A stretch of 64,000 nt of DNA from Lysobacter alkalisoli (GCF_006547045.1 NZ_CP041242.1:3234001-3298000), one strand, 5' to 3'; positions 25,801 through 33,833 are shown, numbered from the stretch's first letter. A program made the numbers and translations. The notes: generated by a model not told the origin, from the sequence alone.

Positions 25801-26096
25801 GTGGCGGGCTTGTGTGCCAGCGCGCCGGCATTGGAGGTGATGCGGCCGGCCGGGATCGCCCCGCGGCGCAGCGCCCAGACGAAGCGCTCGTACCAGTACT
25901 TCTGCTTCTCGGAATCGGGCTCGGCGTCGGCCAGCGCCCTGGCGACGCGCTTGTAGGTCGCGTCGATGTCCTCGTCCACCGCCTCGCCGGACTTGGTCTT
26001 CAACCGGTATTTCTTGTCCCAGATGTCCAGCGACGCCGGCTGCAACTGGATGTCCCTTGCCGCCGGCTTGACTGCCTCGAGGCGCACCGTACTCAT
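22830..26096 (-). CDS. nrdJ: Adenosylcobalamin-dependent ribonucleotide reductase (NrdJa) precursor with intein
   Basis: A 1088-residue precursor that should splice to a 715-residue catalytic subunit. It reduces ribonucleotides to deoxyribonucleotides with a B12-generated radical, independent of oxygen. Extein motifs include TINCTVSGTIDDS, GCGIGYEFSTLRP (substrate region), the split NP|CGEQPLPAYGACLLGS active site, and IAPTGTISL. Residues 323-695 are an intein, described separately. The C-terminus lacks the redox cysteine pair, which sits on NrdJb (21097-21972). It is the first gene of a minus-strand unit. Without splicing the enzyme should be inactive, since the radical cysteine (C696) is separated from N321-P322. 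Confidence 0.92.
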   Translation of the reverse strand: MSTVRLEAVKPAARDIQLQPASLDIWDKKYRLKTKSGEAVDEDIDATYKRVARALADAEPDSEKQKYWYERFVWALRRGAIPAGRITSNAGALAHKPATSTINCTVSGTIDDSMDGILDKVHEAGLTLKAGCGIGYEFSTLRPRGAFVAGAGAYTSGPMSFMDIYDKMCFTVSSAGGRRGAQMGTFDVSHPDVKDFIRAKREDGRLRQFNLSLLITDGFMQAVEDDADWPLVFPINTKEKSDLDLDNPEQVVWRDWPTHKNYIVRDDGLVACRIYGQIRARHLWDMIMVSTYDYAEPGFILIDRVNEMNNNWWCENIRATNPCVTADTWVQTAEGPRQVADLLGSQFLARVDGRDHATGVEGFFKTATKPVMRLQTREGHALRLTSDHRVRRVSHMTRWSLETEWCEAGQLAAGDRVLLNNHRESAEWAGACSHEEGYLLGLLVGDGTLKQDAAVLSVWSQAAAVNASGNAPVALMDEALRCAKALPHRADFAGWSEVEGRGEHRLKLAALRDLAFDLGMRPGDKAITPELEKTSSACYRGFLRGMFDADGSVQGNQDKGVSVRLAQSDLPRLEAVQRMLLRIGIASRIYRDRRPAGESLLPDGKGGQKHYPTLAQHELVISGENLAVFAEQVGFADTAKARRLSALQSDYRRRLNRERFVATVESVTADGVEDVYDVQVPGINTFDGNGLHAHNCGEQPLPAYGACLLGSVNLTKFVRNPFTDKAEFDWDEYKEVVRVFTRMLDNVVEINGLPLQQQRDEIMRKRRHGMGFLGLGSTVTMLRMKYGDAGSCEFTERIAKEMAIAGWEMGLELAREKGPAPIMVENFEVTAEMLRKRPEMKKDGWKIGKQIPGRVLHARYSRYMQRVAEVAPELVEQLADVGSRFTHHSSIAPTGTISLSLANNASNGIEPSFAHHYSRNVIREGKKSKEKVDVFSFELLAYRELVNPKAMPFSDDAVAKLPDYFIAADDVTPKAHVDVQAAAQKWVDSSISKTANVPTDYPYEDFKDIYTYAHKQGLKGCTTFRFNPAAFQGVLVKETDLENTLYRFELEDGQVVEVKGNEQIEYDGEMHTAANLFDALKEGYYGKF
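24012..25130 (-). mobile_element. Intein with LAGLIDADG homing endonuclease inside NrdJa
   Basis: Codons 323-695 (373 residues). Splicing blocks are all visible: block A CVTADTWVQTAEG with Cys1, block B LRLTSDHRV with its histidine, block F VYDVQVPGINTFDGNGLHAHN-type ending, and the terminal His-Asn followed by Cys+1. Two LAGLIDADG-like motifs, YLLGLLVGDGTL (436-449, D446) and YRGFLRGMFDADGSV (539-553, D548/D550), indicate an endonuclease that looks intact. The frame has no stop or shift. Inserted between N-P and C-G-E, the most conserved point of the host protein, as is usual for inteins. Confidence 0.93.
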
Positions 26097-26322
26097 GCTG
26101 TTCCTGTCTCCTCGTTGGATTCCGGCCGGGTCACGGCCGGAGGTGATGCGTTGATTGTGTCGATGATGGCCGCATGGGCCGGCAACCGCCGACGCGCATG
26201 CCCGCGGCAGCGTCGGACGCGCCGCGGATGAAACTGAAAAAAGTCGTGTTGTACCGGGCGAAATGCCGTGCCTGCGTCACTGCGCGCTCCCGTGGTGAAA
26301 CGGGTTGACCCGAGCCGGGTAA

Positions 26323-26353
26323 ACGCTTGGGTTCACAACAGCTTGGGTTCACA
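26323..26353. repeat. Tandem 16-base repeat upstream of nrdJ
   Basis: GCTTGGGTTCACAACA followed directly by GCTTGGGTTCACAAC (26323-26338, 26339-26353). Each copy contains CACAAC, one half of the NrdR-like box that follows. Confidence 0.7.
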
Positions 26354-26378
26354 ACGCGATCACAACCACTAGATGTTG
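26332..26378. promoter_or_regulatory. nrdJ: Probable NrdR boxes in the nrdJ promoter region
   Basis: CACAACCACTAGATGTTGTG (26359-26378) is nearly palindromic, and its right part CACTAGATGTTGTG closely resembles the CACTATATCTTGTG form of the NrdR box. A weaker match, CACAACAGCTTGGG, lies 33 bases away at 26332-26345. Paired boxes about three helical turns apart are normal for NrdR, the repressor of ribonucleotide reductase genes. The 26097-26659 gap holds no gene I can support and shows no cobalamin-riboswitch box. Confidence 0.5.
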
Positions 26379-26659
26379 TGTGTCGCCGCAGGGGCCCAAG
26401 CTACGCCCGGGTCGGGAAGCTGTCAACGGGTTTTTGATGTCCGTCACGCAGTTTGAGCGCTTGGGCATTCGGCATGGGTGAATACCCTCACGCTGTACGA
26501 TGCGGCATCCTCGCAGGGACCGGCAGTGGCGCGGCCGCTTCAAGCAGCAGCGTTTCATCCGGGCACGTTTCATTCAGGATTTAGGGCCGATGCCCGAGAC
26601 TGAATGCCGAAGGAGCCCGCTCCGAGGGTGGGCACGCACCAGTACCCGAACCCGACTCC

Positions 26660-28117
26660 ATGAAGACCGCAACCAAGACGCTTCTCGCTTTGACCCTGGC
26701 CGCTGCCTTCGGCGGCTTCGTCGCCACCGCGATGCGCGACGCACTGCAAGCCCCCGCCGGGGCCAGCCCGCCGGCCGTCGCCGCAGCGCCTGTTGCCGCC
26801 GCGCTCGCACCGGCCACGGTGGGTGCGCTGCCGGCTGCGGTCGACGGCAAGCCCTTGCCGTCATTGGCGCCGATGCTGGCCCGGGTCACCCCGGCGGTGG
26901 TCAGCGTGCACACCAAGCAGCGGGTGCGGGTCAGTCCGTTCGGCAACGACCCGATGTTCCAGCGCATGTTCCCCGAGCTGACCCAGGAACGGATCAACGA
27001 ATCGCTGGGTTCGGGAGTGATCGTCGATGCCGGGCGCGGCTACATCCTGACCAACCATCACGTGATCGAGGGCGCCGACGAGGTGTCGGTGACCCTGTCC
27101 GATGGCCGCACCCTGTCGGCGGACTTCGTCGGCTCCGATGCCGATACCGACATCGCGGTGATGCAGATCGCGGCCCGGGACCTCAACGCCCTGCCGCTGG
27201 CCTCGGCCGACACCCTGCAGGTGGGCGATTTCGTGGTCGCGGTCGGCAATCCGTTCGGGATCGGGCAGACGGTGACCTCGGGCATCGTCTCGGCGGTCGG
27301 CCGTTCGGGCCTGCGAGGGCTGGGCTACCAGAACTTCATCCAGACCGATGCCTCGATCAACCCGGGCAACTCCGGCGGCGCGCTGGTCAATCTCAACGGC
27401 GAGCTGGTCGGTATCAATACCGCCAGCTTCAATCCGCGCGGCAGCATGGCGGGCAACATCGGCCTGAGCTTCGCGATCCCGATCGGTCTGGCGCGCAGCA
27501 TCATGGAGCAGCTGATCAGCAACGACGGCGTGGTGATCCGCGGCACGATCGGAATCGAAGCCCAGGCGGTGACCGCGCGGCTGGCGCAGGGCCTGGGTCT
27601 GGGCGATGCCCGTGGCGCGCTGGTCAACCGGGTCTATTCGGGCTCGGCCGCGGCGGCGGCCGGGGTGCAGGTCGGCGACGTGATCGTGGCCGCCGATGGC
27701 CAGCGCATCGACGACCCGGCATCGCTTCGCAACTTCGAGGGCCTGCAGCCGGTCGGCAAGCGGGTCGCCCTCGACATCCGCCGCGACGGCAAGCCGCTGC
27801 AGGTGACGGTGGCGATCCGCGAGCAGCCGCGCACCCTCGCCGGCGGCGAACTCGACGAGCGGCTGCAGGGCGCGGTGTTCACCGAGTTGCCGGCACGGCT
27901 GCGCCAGGCCGGCGCCAGCGGCGTGCTGGTCGAGTCGGTGGCCAACGGCAGCCGCGCCGCGCAGAACGGTCTGCGCGCCGGCGACGTGGTGATCGGCGCG
28001 AACAGCGGCCGTTTCGACGATCTTCCCGGTTTCCGCGCCAGCTTCACACGGCCTCCGGCACAGTTGGTATTTCGTGTCGTGCGCGGTGGCCGTCCTGGCA
28101 ACCTGCCGATACGCTGA
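26660..28117 (+). CDS. HtrA/DegP-family serine endoprotease
   Basis: 485 residues. A signal-anchor or signal peptide (residues ~5-25) precedes a trypsin-like domain with the triad H134 (ILTNHHVIEG), D164 (DADTDIAVM) and S238 (NPGNSGGAL). Two PDZ domains follow (~270-365 and ~385-480: GVQVGDVIVAADGQRI and GLRAGDVVIGANSGR). This is the DegP/DegQ layout; the protein degrades or refolds misfolded periplasmic proteins. It is shorter in the loop LA region than DegP, so DegQ is closer. It is followed within 20 bases by a YqjD-like envelope gene. Confidence 0.9.
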   Translation: MKTATKTLLALTLAAAFGGFVATAMRDALQAPAGASPPAVAAAPVAAALAPATVGALPAAVDGKPLPSLAPMLARVTPAVVSVHTKQRVRVSPFGNDPMFQRMFPELTQERINESLGSGVIVDAGRGYILTNHHVIEGADEVSVTLSDGRTLSADFVGSDADTDIAVMQIAARDLNALPLASADTLQVGDFVVAVGNPFGIGQTVTSGIVSAVGRSGLRGLGYQNFIQTDASINPGNSGGALVNLNGELVGINTASFNPRGSMAGNIGLSFAIPIGLARSIMEQLISNDGVVIRGTIGIEAQAVTARLAQGLGLGDARGALVNRVYSGSAAAAAGVQVGDVIVAADGQRIDDPASLRNFEGLQPVGKRVALDIRRDGKPLQVTVAIREQPRTLAGGELDERLQGAVFTELPARLRQAGASGVLVESVANGSRAAQNGLRAGDVVIGANSGRFDDLPGFRASFTRPPAQLVFRVVRGGRPGNLPIR

Positions 28118-28135
28118 CCCCCAAGGAGACCCCAC

Positions 28136-28495
28136 ATGCCCACATCCACCGACAACCTGAAGTCCCATCTCGGCGAAGCCGGCAGCCATGCCAAACAGGC
28201 CGCGCAGGACACCCGCGATGCAGTCCGCAGCGCCGCCGAAGCCGCCGGCGAGGAGCTCAAGCTTGGCAGGGCCAACGTCAAGGCCGATCTGGCCGACAGC
28301 GCGCTGGCTGGGCTGGCCGCCGCCGAGGAGGCCGGCGGCGCCGCGCGCGAGCAGATGGATGCCCTGATGGAAAAAGGCCGCGATCTGATCGACAGCGCCG
28401 CCGAGTTGGTGCGTGAGCGCCCGCTGACGTCGTTCGGTGTGGCCTTCGCGGCCGGCTTCGTCCTTGCCAAGCTCGCCAGCAGCAACAACAAGTAA
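28136..28495 (+). CDS. YqjD/ElaB-like (DUF883) membrane-anchored protein
   Basis: 119 residues, mostly an Ala-rich amphipathic helix, ending in the family's membrane anchor: RERPLTSFGVAFAAGFVLAKL with a glycine-spaced helix. E. coli YqjD and ElaB are tail-anchored and bind ribosomes in stationary phase. It starts the three-gene unit YqjD-YqjE-YqjK-like, an order also found in E. coli, and has AAGGAG at a good distance before the ATG. Confidence 0.8.
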   Translation: MPTSTDNLKSHLGEAGSHAKQAAQDTRDAVRSAAEAAGEELKLGRANVKADLADSALAGLAAAEEAGGAAREQMDALMEKGRDLIDSAAELVRERPLTSFGVAFAAGFVLAKLASSNNK

Positions 28496-28502
28496 ACGAC
28501 GG

Positions 28503-29060
28503 GTGAGCAACGAGAGCACCCGGCCGGAGGACGGACAGCCCAACGGTTCGCCGAAGCCGGAGCCCCCGGGGCCGGACTCGCCAGGACAGGAACAGGGCGC
28601 CAACGGCGAAACGGCGAAGGAGCGGGCCGGCTTCGAGCAGGCGATGCGCGACATCGGCGGCGCCGGCCGCGAGAGCCTGGGCGCGGCCGCCGATGCCGCG
28701 CGGGCACTGCGCGGGCTGCTGCTCGCCGACCTGTCGCTGGCGCGCAGCGCACTCGGCCACGCGCTGGCATGGATGGGCGTGGCACTGGCCTTCGGCGCCG
28801 CCGCCTGCCTGCTGGCGATGGGCGCGGTGATCGCGTTGTTGCAGGCGCTGGGGCTGTCATGGCTTGCCTCGCTGTCAATCACCGCGGCGACCTCCATCGC
28901 AGTGACCGCGCTGGGGGTCTGGATGGTCCTGCGCTACCTGCGCCACACCAGCCTGGAAGCGACCCGCCGCCAACTGCGCCGGATGGGGTTGGGCGACGAA
29001 ACCGACGGCGCGGATGAAGACGGCCTCGCCGGCAACGACATGGGAGGGACGCCGCGATGA
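28503..29060 (+). CDS. YqjE-like (phage holin family) membrane protein
   Basis: 185 residues from a GTG. A disordered acidic/proline head of ~45 residues is followed by a helix (FEQAMRDIGGAGRESLGAAAD) and two membrane helices (about 87-110 and 118-142) ending in a basic stretch (RYLRHTSLEATRRQLRRMG). This is the YqjE/holin-X type found next to YqjD, and despite the name it has no lysis function in such settings. It overlaps the next gene (ATGA at 29057-29060). Confidence 0.75.
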   Translation: MSNESTRPEDGQPNGSPKPEPPGPDSPGQEQGANGETAKERAGFEQAMRDIGGAGRESLGAAADAARALRGLLLADLSLARSALGHALAWMGVALAFGAAACLLAMGAVIALLQALGLSWLASLSITAATSIAVTALGVWMVLRYLRHTSLEATRRQLRRMGLGDETDGADEDGLAGNDMGGTPR

Positions 29061-29416
29061 AGTTCCAGACCCTGCAACGGCGCGTGGAGCGCCGTGAACA
29101 TCTGCTCGATGCACGCGTCGGAAAGGCGCGCGATTGCGCCGGAGAACTCAAGCAGAGCTGGCGCTCGGCCTGGACGCCCGGACGGATCGTGATCGCCGGC
29201 CTGGTCGCCGGCTTCGTCGCCGGCCGCGCGGAACCGCTGCGCTACGCCGCGCAAAGCGGCGACCTGGTCAAGCTGGTGTCGATGATCTCCAGCCTGTTCG
29301 CCGCAGGCGCCGCCACCGAAGCCGCCGACGTGGCGAAGCAGGCCACCGACAGTGCCGCCGCCCCCGGGGCGCCATCGGGCGGCGCGGCGCCGCCGCGTCG
29401 GGTGCCGGCGGCCTAG
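29057..29416 (+). CDS. YqjK-like small membrane protein
   Basis: 119 residues. A basic head (LQRRVERREHLLDARVGKAR), a short hydrophobic span (IVIAGLVAGFVAGRA, about residues 45-59), then an Ala/Pro-rich tail. Position after the YqjD/YqjE pair and the four-base overlap suggest the third member of that unit. Sequence identity with YqjK itself cannot be judged here. Confidence 0.65.
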   Translation: MKFQTLQRRVERREHLLDARVGKARDCAGELKQSWRSAWTPGRIVIAGLVAGFVAGRAEPLRYAAQSGDLVKLVSMISSLFAAGAATEAADVAKQATDSAAAPGAPSGGAAPPRRVPAA

Positions 29417-29546
29417 CTGCCACGCTTCGCTGACCCTGCTCTTCATGGTGTACGGCGACCTGCTGGCGGTGCCGCTGCTGGTGTGCGTGAAGCTGGTGCT
29501 GGAACGCATCGAGTATCTGGACGGCTGGGCGCGGCTGCTGGAGTGA
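29413..29546 (+). pseudogene. Truncated tail of an AI-2E/PerM-type transporter
   Basis: The frame reads TLLFMVYGDLLAVPLLVC then KLVLERIEYLDGWARLLE and stops. DLLAVPL..VKLVLERIE is the conserved last membrane helix and tail of AI-2E family (PerM-like) permeases, which are ~350 residues long. The first nine-tenths are missing and the frame runs into the preceding gene's tail. The remnant has an internal ATG but is unlikely to make a working product. Confidence 0.6.
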
Positions 29547-29672
29547 CCACGTGGGACGGCGGACGCGCCGGCCCGGGCCAGCGCAACGGTGGCCGCAGCA
29601 GACAATGTCCGCCGTTGATCCGGAGGCGACGCCCGATAGCCATCCCGTCGTCCCAATGCCGGCGAGGCAGGC

Positions 29673-30221
29673 ATGAACCTGGCCACAGACGACATCACCC
29701 AGTTGCTCGAACGGTCGCGACGCGGCGACACGGAAGCCGGCGGGCAACTTCTGGAGCTGATCTACGCCGACCTGCGCCGGATCGCACGCGCACGCCTGCG
29801 CGGCGAGCACGCCGACACCCTGAACACCACGGCGCTGGTGCACGAGGCCTGGCTGGCGATGGCGCAACATCAGCAGGCCAGTTTCGGCGACCGCCGGCAT
29901 TACCTGGCCTATGCCGGCAAGGCGATGCGACACATATTGATAGACCGCGCCCGCCGCCGCACGGCCGGCAAGCGCCAGGCCGACCCGGTCGTCGCGCCGC
30001 CACCGCATGCCGATGATTCGCTGGAACTGCTCGCCCTCGACCAGGCGCTGTCGCGGCTGGCGGCACTCAGTCCGCGGCTGGCGCGATTGGTGGAACTGCG
30101 CCTGTTCGCCGGCCTGTCCGCGAGCGAGACCGGCACCGTGCTCGGGGTCACCGAGCGCACCGTCGAGCGTGACTGGCTGAAGGCGCGTGCCCTGCTCGCG
30201 CAGTGGCTGGGCGCACCATGA
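29673..30221 (+). CDS. ECF-type RNA polymerase sigma factor
   Basis: 182 residues. Region 2 (residues ~5-90) contains RGDTEAGGQLLELIYADLRRIA and ALVHEAWLAM..RRHYLAYAGKAMRHILIDRARRR, the strong signature of the TIGR02999-type ECF subfamily. Region 4 (~125-178) is LARLVELRLFAGLSASETGTVLGVTERTVERDWLKAR. These sigma factors are usually controlled by a linked Ser/Thr kinase. The stop overlaps the kinase start (ATGA at 30218-30221). Confidence 0.9.
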   Translation: MNLATDDITQLLERSRRGDTEAGGQLLELIYADLRRIARARLRGEHADTLNTTALVHEAWLAMAQHQQASFGDRRHYLAYAGKAMRHILIDRARRRTAGKRQADPVVAPPPHADDSLELLALDQALSRLAALSPRLARLVELRLFAGLSASETGTVLGVTERTVERDWLKARALLAQWLGAP

Positions 30222-33022
30222 ACCCCGACCTCGCCCGCCGCTGGGCCGAGGTGGACGCCGTGCTCGACGAACTGCTCGAGCAACCAGAAGCACGGCGCCG
30301 CGACTGGCTGCAGGCCCGATGCGCCGACATCGAGCTGCGCGCCCTGGTGCTATCGCTGCTGGATGCAGACAGCAGCCACGGGGCGGCCCTGGAGGCGCGC
30401 GCGGCCGCCGTCCACGACTGGCTTGGCGCGCAGGCCGACGCGTTGCCGGACGTGCCCGGCTACCGGGTGCTGCGCCTGATCGGCGAAGGCGGCATGGCCA
30501 GCGTGTTCCTGGCCGAGCGCATGTTGGGCGAGACCGTGCAGCAGGTCGCGCTCAAGCGCCTGCGACTGAACGTCTACGACCCGCGGGAGCGCCGCCGCTT
30601 CGAACACGAACACCGGATCCTCGCACGCCTGGAGCACCCGCACATCGCCCGCCTGATCGACGCCGGCATTGCCCCGGACGGGGTGCCGTGGTTCGCGATG
30701 GAATACGTCGAGGGCGAACCGCTGATCGCCTGGTGCAACGCGCGCCGGCTCGGCATCGACGCGCGCCTGGACCTGTTCGCCGACATCTGCGCCGCGGCGC
30801 ACTACGCGCACCAGCACCTGGTCGTGCACCGCGACCTCAAGCCGTCCAACCTGCTGGTCGACGGCGAGGGCCAGGTGCGGCTGCTCGACTTCGGCATCGC
30901 CCGTCTGCTCGAGCCCGACACCGGCGACCCGCAACGCACCGGCACCGGCCTACGCCGGCTGACCCCCGGCTACGCCGCACCGGAGCAGTACACCGGCCAG
31001 GCCAGCACCGCGACCGATGTCTACGCACTGGGCGTGGTCCTGGTCGAGCTGCTGAGCGGGCAACGGCCGCTGCCCGGCACCGCACCGGGCGCGGACCCGA
31101 TGCGCGACCTCACCATCACCCGCGACGATGCCGACACCCGCGCGACCACGCCGCGCGCGCTCACCCGCCTGCTGTCCGGCGACCTCGGCACCATCGCGCG
31201 CAAGGCGATGCGCAGCGAGCCGGCCCTGCGCTACGGCTCGGCCCAGGCCCTGGGAGATGACATCGCCGCATTGCGCGCCGGGCGCCCGGTCGCGGCCCGG
31301 CGCGGCGACTGGCGCTACCGTGCCGCCTGCTTCGTCCGCCGCAACAAGGCTGCGGTCGCGGCCTCGGCGCTGATCACCGTGACCCTGGTCGCCGCGACCG
31401 GCATCAGCCTCGACCAGGCACGCCGCGCGCGTGCCGAGGCGGCGCGCGCGCAGGCGGTGCAGGCCTTCGTCGAGAACATGCTGGCGCCGTTGCGCTCGGG
31501 CGTGCCGGCAACCAGCTTGCCGAAGCTGGACGAAGTGCTGGCGCGAGGCGTGCGCGACCTGGAAAACCGCCGTCAGCATGACCCGGAGGTGTACGGCGAA
31601 CTGCTGGTGATGTTCGCCCGCACCTACGAGCGCATGGGCGAGTCACGGATCGCAGGCGATCTCGCCCAGCGTGCCTACGAACATGCCGAACAGGTCTTCG
31701 GTCATGATGACCCGCTCACCGCACGCGCACTGGCGCTGCGCGGACGCGCCCGTCTGGGGCAGGAGGATCTTGCTGAAGCGCGCGCCGACCTCGAAGCAGC
31801 GCGCCGGCTGATGCGCCGCCATGGCATCGAAGGCGTGGCGCTGGCCGAGGTACTGGACGACCTCGGTCTCCTGCAGGTCCACGCACGTCGTCCGGCCGAG
31901 GCGATCCCCTTGTTCACCGAAGCGCAACGCCAGCGTGAATCCGAACTCGGACCGCAACATCCGGACCTGTCGATCGGCTACTCCAACCTCGCCCTGGCCG
32001 AACATGAACGGTCCAATACGGAAAAGGCGCTGACACTGTCGGAACAGGCATACCGGCATCGCGTACAGCACGAAGGCGCCGACACCCGCGAGGCCGCGAT
32101 CCTGCTCGGCAATGTCGCCAAGATCAAAGGTTCCCTGGGCCGTTTGCACGACAGTGCCGAGGACCACATGGCGTCGCTCGCCGTGTTCGACCGCCTTGGG
32201 CTGCGCGATCCGCCGGATCGGTTCAACCTGGCGCTCGCCGCCTGCAGCGACTGGTGGAAGCTCGACGACCTGGAGCGGGCCCTGCCCCAATGCGAGATGG
32301 CCATCGGTATCGCCGAACAGCACTGGGGCGCCGACAGCCGGCAACACACGGCCGCCCGCCGCTACCGCATGGCCATGCTGACCTCGCTGGGGCGGCTGCG
32401 CGAAGCCCACACCGAGGCTGCGGGCATCCGCGCGGCCCTGCAAGCAATGGCCGGCGAAGGCGCCGATCTGGGCCTGCTGATCCTGACGGCGTGGTCCAGC
32501 AAGCAACAGGAGGTCGAGGGTGACCATGTCGGGATGCGCGACAGCCTGATCCACGTGTTCCGTGAACTAGGCGATACCCATTGGTCACTCCCGGTCATAC
32601 GCGCCCGGCTCGCCCTCGCCTGCACGCATGCCCCGGCCCCCGACTGCCCCTCCGGCCTGATCGAACACGCCGATCGCGAGGCGAGCGACCCCGGCTGGCG
32701 CCGGCATCCGATGTGGATCGAAGGGCAACTGACACTCACCCGGGTGATGCTCGTGCAAGGCGATATCGCACAAGCCCACGCCCGCCTCGACGACGTCGAA
32801 TCCATCGCCAATCAACCGCACGTACGCCTGCCGCCAGGCCATCGCTGGCTGGCCCAGGCCCGGATGCTGCGCGGCGACGCCTTCGCCGCGCAGGGCGACC
32901 ACGCCGCCGCCGAACGCGAATGGCAAGCCGCCGAATCCGTCTTCGCCGCGCGCTACGCCGCCGATCACCCGTTCCGGCGCGGATTGGCACACCGGCTGCA
33001 GCAACCGGAAGCGGCGCGCTGA
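30218..33022 (+). CDS. Ser/Thr protein kinase with TPR sensor domain
   Basis: 934 residues. The kinase domain (~80-345) has the Gly loop GEGGMASV (89-96), the ATP lysine K113, catalytic HRDLKPSN (204-211) and DFGIAR (224-229). One membrane helix lies near 375-395. The rest is alpha-helical with TPR-like repeats (HDDPLTARALALRGRARL, HPDLSIGYSNLALAEHER, EAAILLGNVAKIKGSL), so it probably senses a partner outside the cytoplasm. It forms an overlapping pair with the ECF sigma factor, suggesting that phosphorylation controls the sigma factor. All kinase residues are intact. Confidence 0.9.
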   Translation: MNPDLARRWAEVDAVLDELLEQPEARRRDWLQARCADIELRALVLSLLDADSSHGAALEARAAAVHDWLGAQADALPDVPGYRVLRLIGEGGMASVFLAERMLGETVQQVALKRLRLNVYDPRERRRFEHEHRILARLEHPHIARLIDAGIAPDGVPWFAMEYVEGEPLIAWCNARRLGIDARLDLFADICAAAHYAHQHLVVHRDLKPSNLLVDGEGQVRLLDFGIARLLEPDTGDPQRTGTGLRRLTPGYAAPEQYTGQASTATDVYALGVVLVELLSGQRPLPGTAPGADPMRDLTITRDDADTRATTPRALTRLLSGDLGTIARKAMRSEPALRYGSAQALGDDIAALRAGRPVAARRGDWRYRAACFVRRNKAAVAASALITVTLVAATGISLDQARRARAEAARAQAVQAFVENMLAPLRSGVPATSLPKLDEVLARGVRDLENRRQHDPEVYGELLVMFARTYERMGESRIAGDLAQRAYEHAEQVFGHDDPLTARALALRGRARLGQEDLAEARADLEAARRLMRRHGIEGVALAEVLDDLGLLQVHARRPAEAIPLFTEAQRQRESELGPQHPDLSIGYSNLALAEHERSNTEKALTLSEQAYRHRVQHEGADTREAAILLGNVAKIKGSLGRLHDSAEDHMASLAVFDRLGLRDPPDRFNLALAACSDWWKLDDLERALPQCEMAIGIAEQHWGADSRQHTAARRYRMAMLTSLGRLREAHTEAAGIRAALQAMAGEGADLGLLILTAWSSKQQEVEGDHVGMRDSLIHVFRELGDTHWSLPVIRARLALACTHAPAPDCPSGLIEHADREASDPGWRRHPMWIEGQLTLTRVMLVQGDIAQAHARLDDVESIANQPHVRLPPGHRWLAQARMLRGDAFAAQGDHAAAEREWQAAESVFAARYAADHPFRRGLAHRLQQPEAAR

Positions 33023-33228
33023 TCCTCGATCCGCTGATCCTCGACCCCGGACCGGCACCGGTTCGGCGGCACCTTCTTTCCGGTCCCGATGTCGGATTTG
33101 GCCCCTGCTTGCGCTTGTGGTGATGAGGGCTGCGTCCCGCCGCCCCGCAGGTGGTTTCCGGTTTCCAATGCTGCCACGGCAGCGGCCGGAGACCGCTGGC
33201 ATTCGACCGAACCAGAGAGGAGAGCGGC

Positions 33229-33819
33229 ATGAACGGCACGGCAAGTAACTCCCGGCGGACCAAGCTGGCACTGTTGATCGGCGCAAGCGTCCTGGTGGCC
33301 ACGAGCGGAATCGCCCTTGCGGGATTCATCGCGTACAGGGCGGACGGCGCGATCGACTACTCCGGGCTGACGAACGGTCCGGCGACACTGACCTATCGAG
33401 AACTCGTGACCCCGGTCGGAGAAACCACCGGCGGCTGGCACTACCACCCCGGATATGTCTACAACGTCGTCGAGCAGGGCACGATCACGGTCGAGGATGG
33501 GTGCGGTGAAATCGAGACGTTCAGCGCGGGAGAGGCATTCGAGAAGACCGACGGCCGGGTCCACAGAGCCTACAACCTCGGAGACGAGGACGTGATCGAA
33601 CACAACATGTTCATCAACCCCCCGGGCAGGCCGCTGGGCGTGTCGATTCCGGGCAACCAGCGCCGCTGCGGCCCGCCCCGCAACGTCGGCGAGTGCACCA
33701 ACGACGGCTGGGCGAAGTTCGACCATCCGCACGCGTTCGCCAACCAGGGCACGTGCATCGCCTACGTCAACAACCGGCCCACCCGCACCATCCTGGTTCC
33801 CGCGGACCCACTCCCGTAA
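33229..33819 (+). CDS. Exported cupin-domain protein
   Basis: 196 residues. An N-terminal membrane helix or uncleaved signal (ALLIGASVLVATSGIALAG) is followed by a cupin barrel: TTGGWHYHPGYVYNVVEQGTITVEDG and FEKTDGRVHRAYNLGDEDV, with histidines at usual metal positions. The C-terminal part has several cysteines (QRRCGPP, NVGECTNDGW, GTCIAY) that could form disulfides. The substrate is unknown. AGAGGAGAG is eight bases before the ATG. A hairpin at 33834-33866 may end its transcript. Confidence 0.8.
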   Translation: MNGTASNSRRTKLALLIGASVLVATSGIALAGFIAYRADGAIDYSGLTNGPATLTYRELVTPVGETTGGWHYHPGYVYNVVEQGTITVEDGCGEIETFSAGEAFEKTDGRVHRAYNLGDEDVIEHNMFINPPGRPLGVSIPGNQRRCGPPRNVGECTNDGWAKFDHPHAFANQGTCIAYVNNRPTRTILVPADPLP

Positions 33820-33833
33820 CCGCCTTCACATCG

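Noticed and set aside
26097-26659. Possible cobalamin riboswitch before nrdJ
   Set aside because: No B12-box (GCCACTG-type) or matching paired helices visible on the nrdJ strand; the NrdR-like palindrome is a better explanation.
26861-28897. A ~678-codon open frame on the minus strand opposite the HtrA and YqjD-like genes
   Set aside because: It is the antisense of well-supported genes; its composition is what reading GC-rich coding DNA backwards gives, with no recognisable motif.
28503-29060. Phage holin, hinting at a prophage
   Set aside because: The holin-family name is misleading: the gene sits in a YqjD-YqjE-YqjK-like unit and no other phage gene is present.
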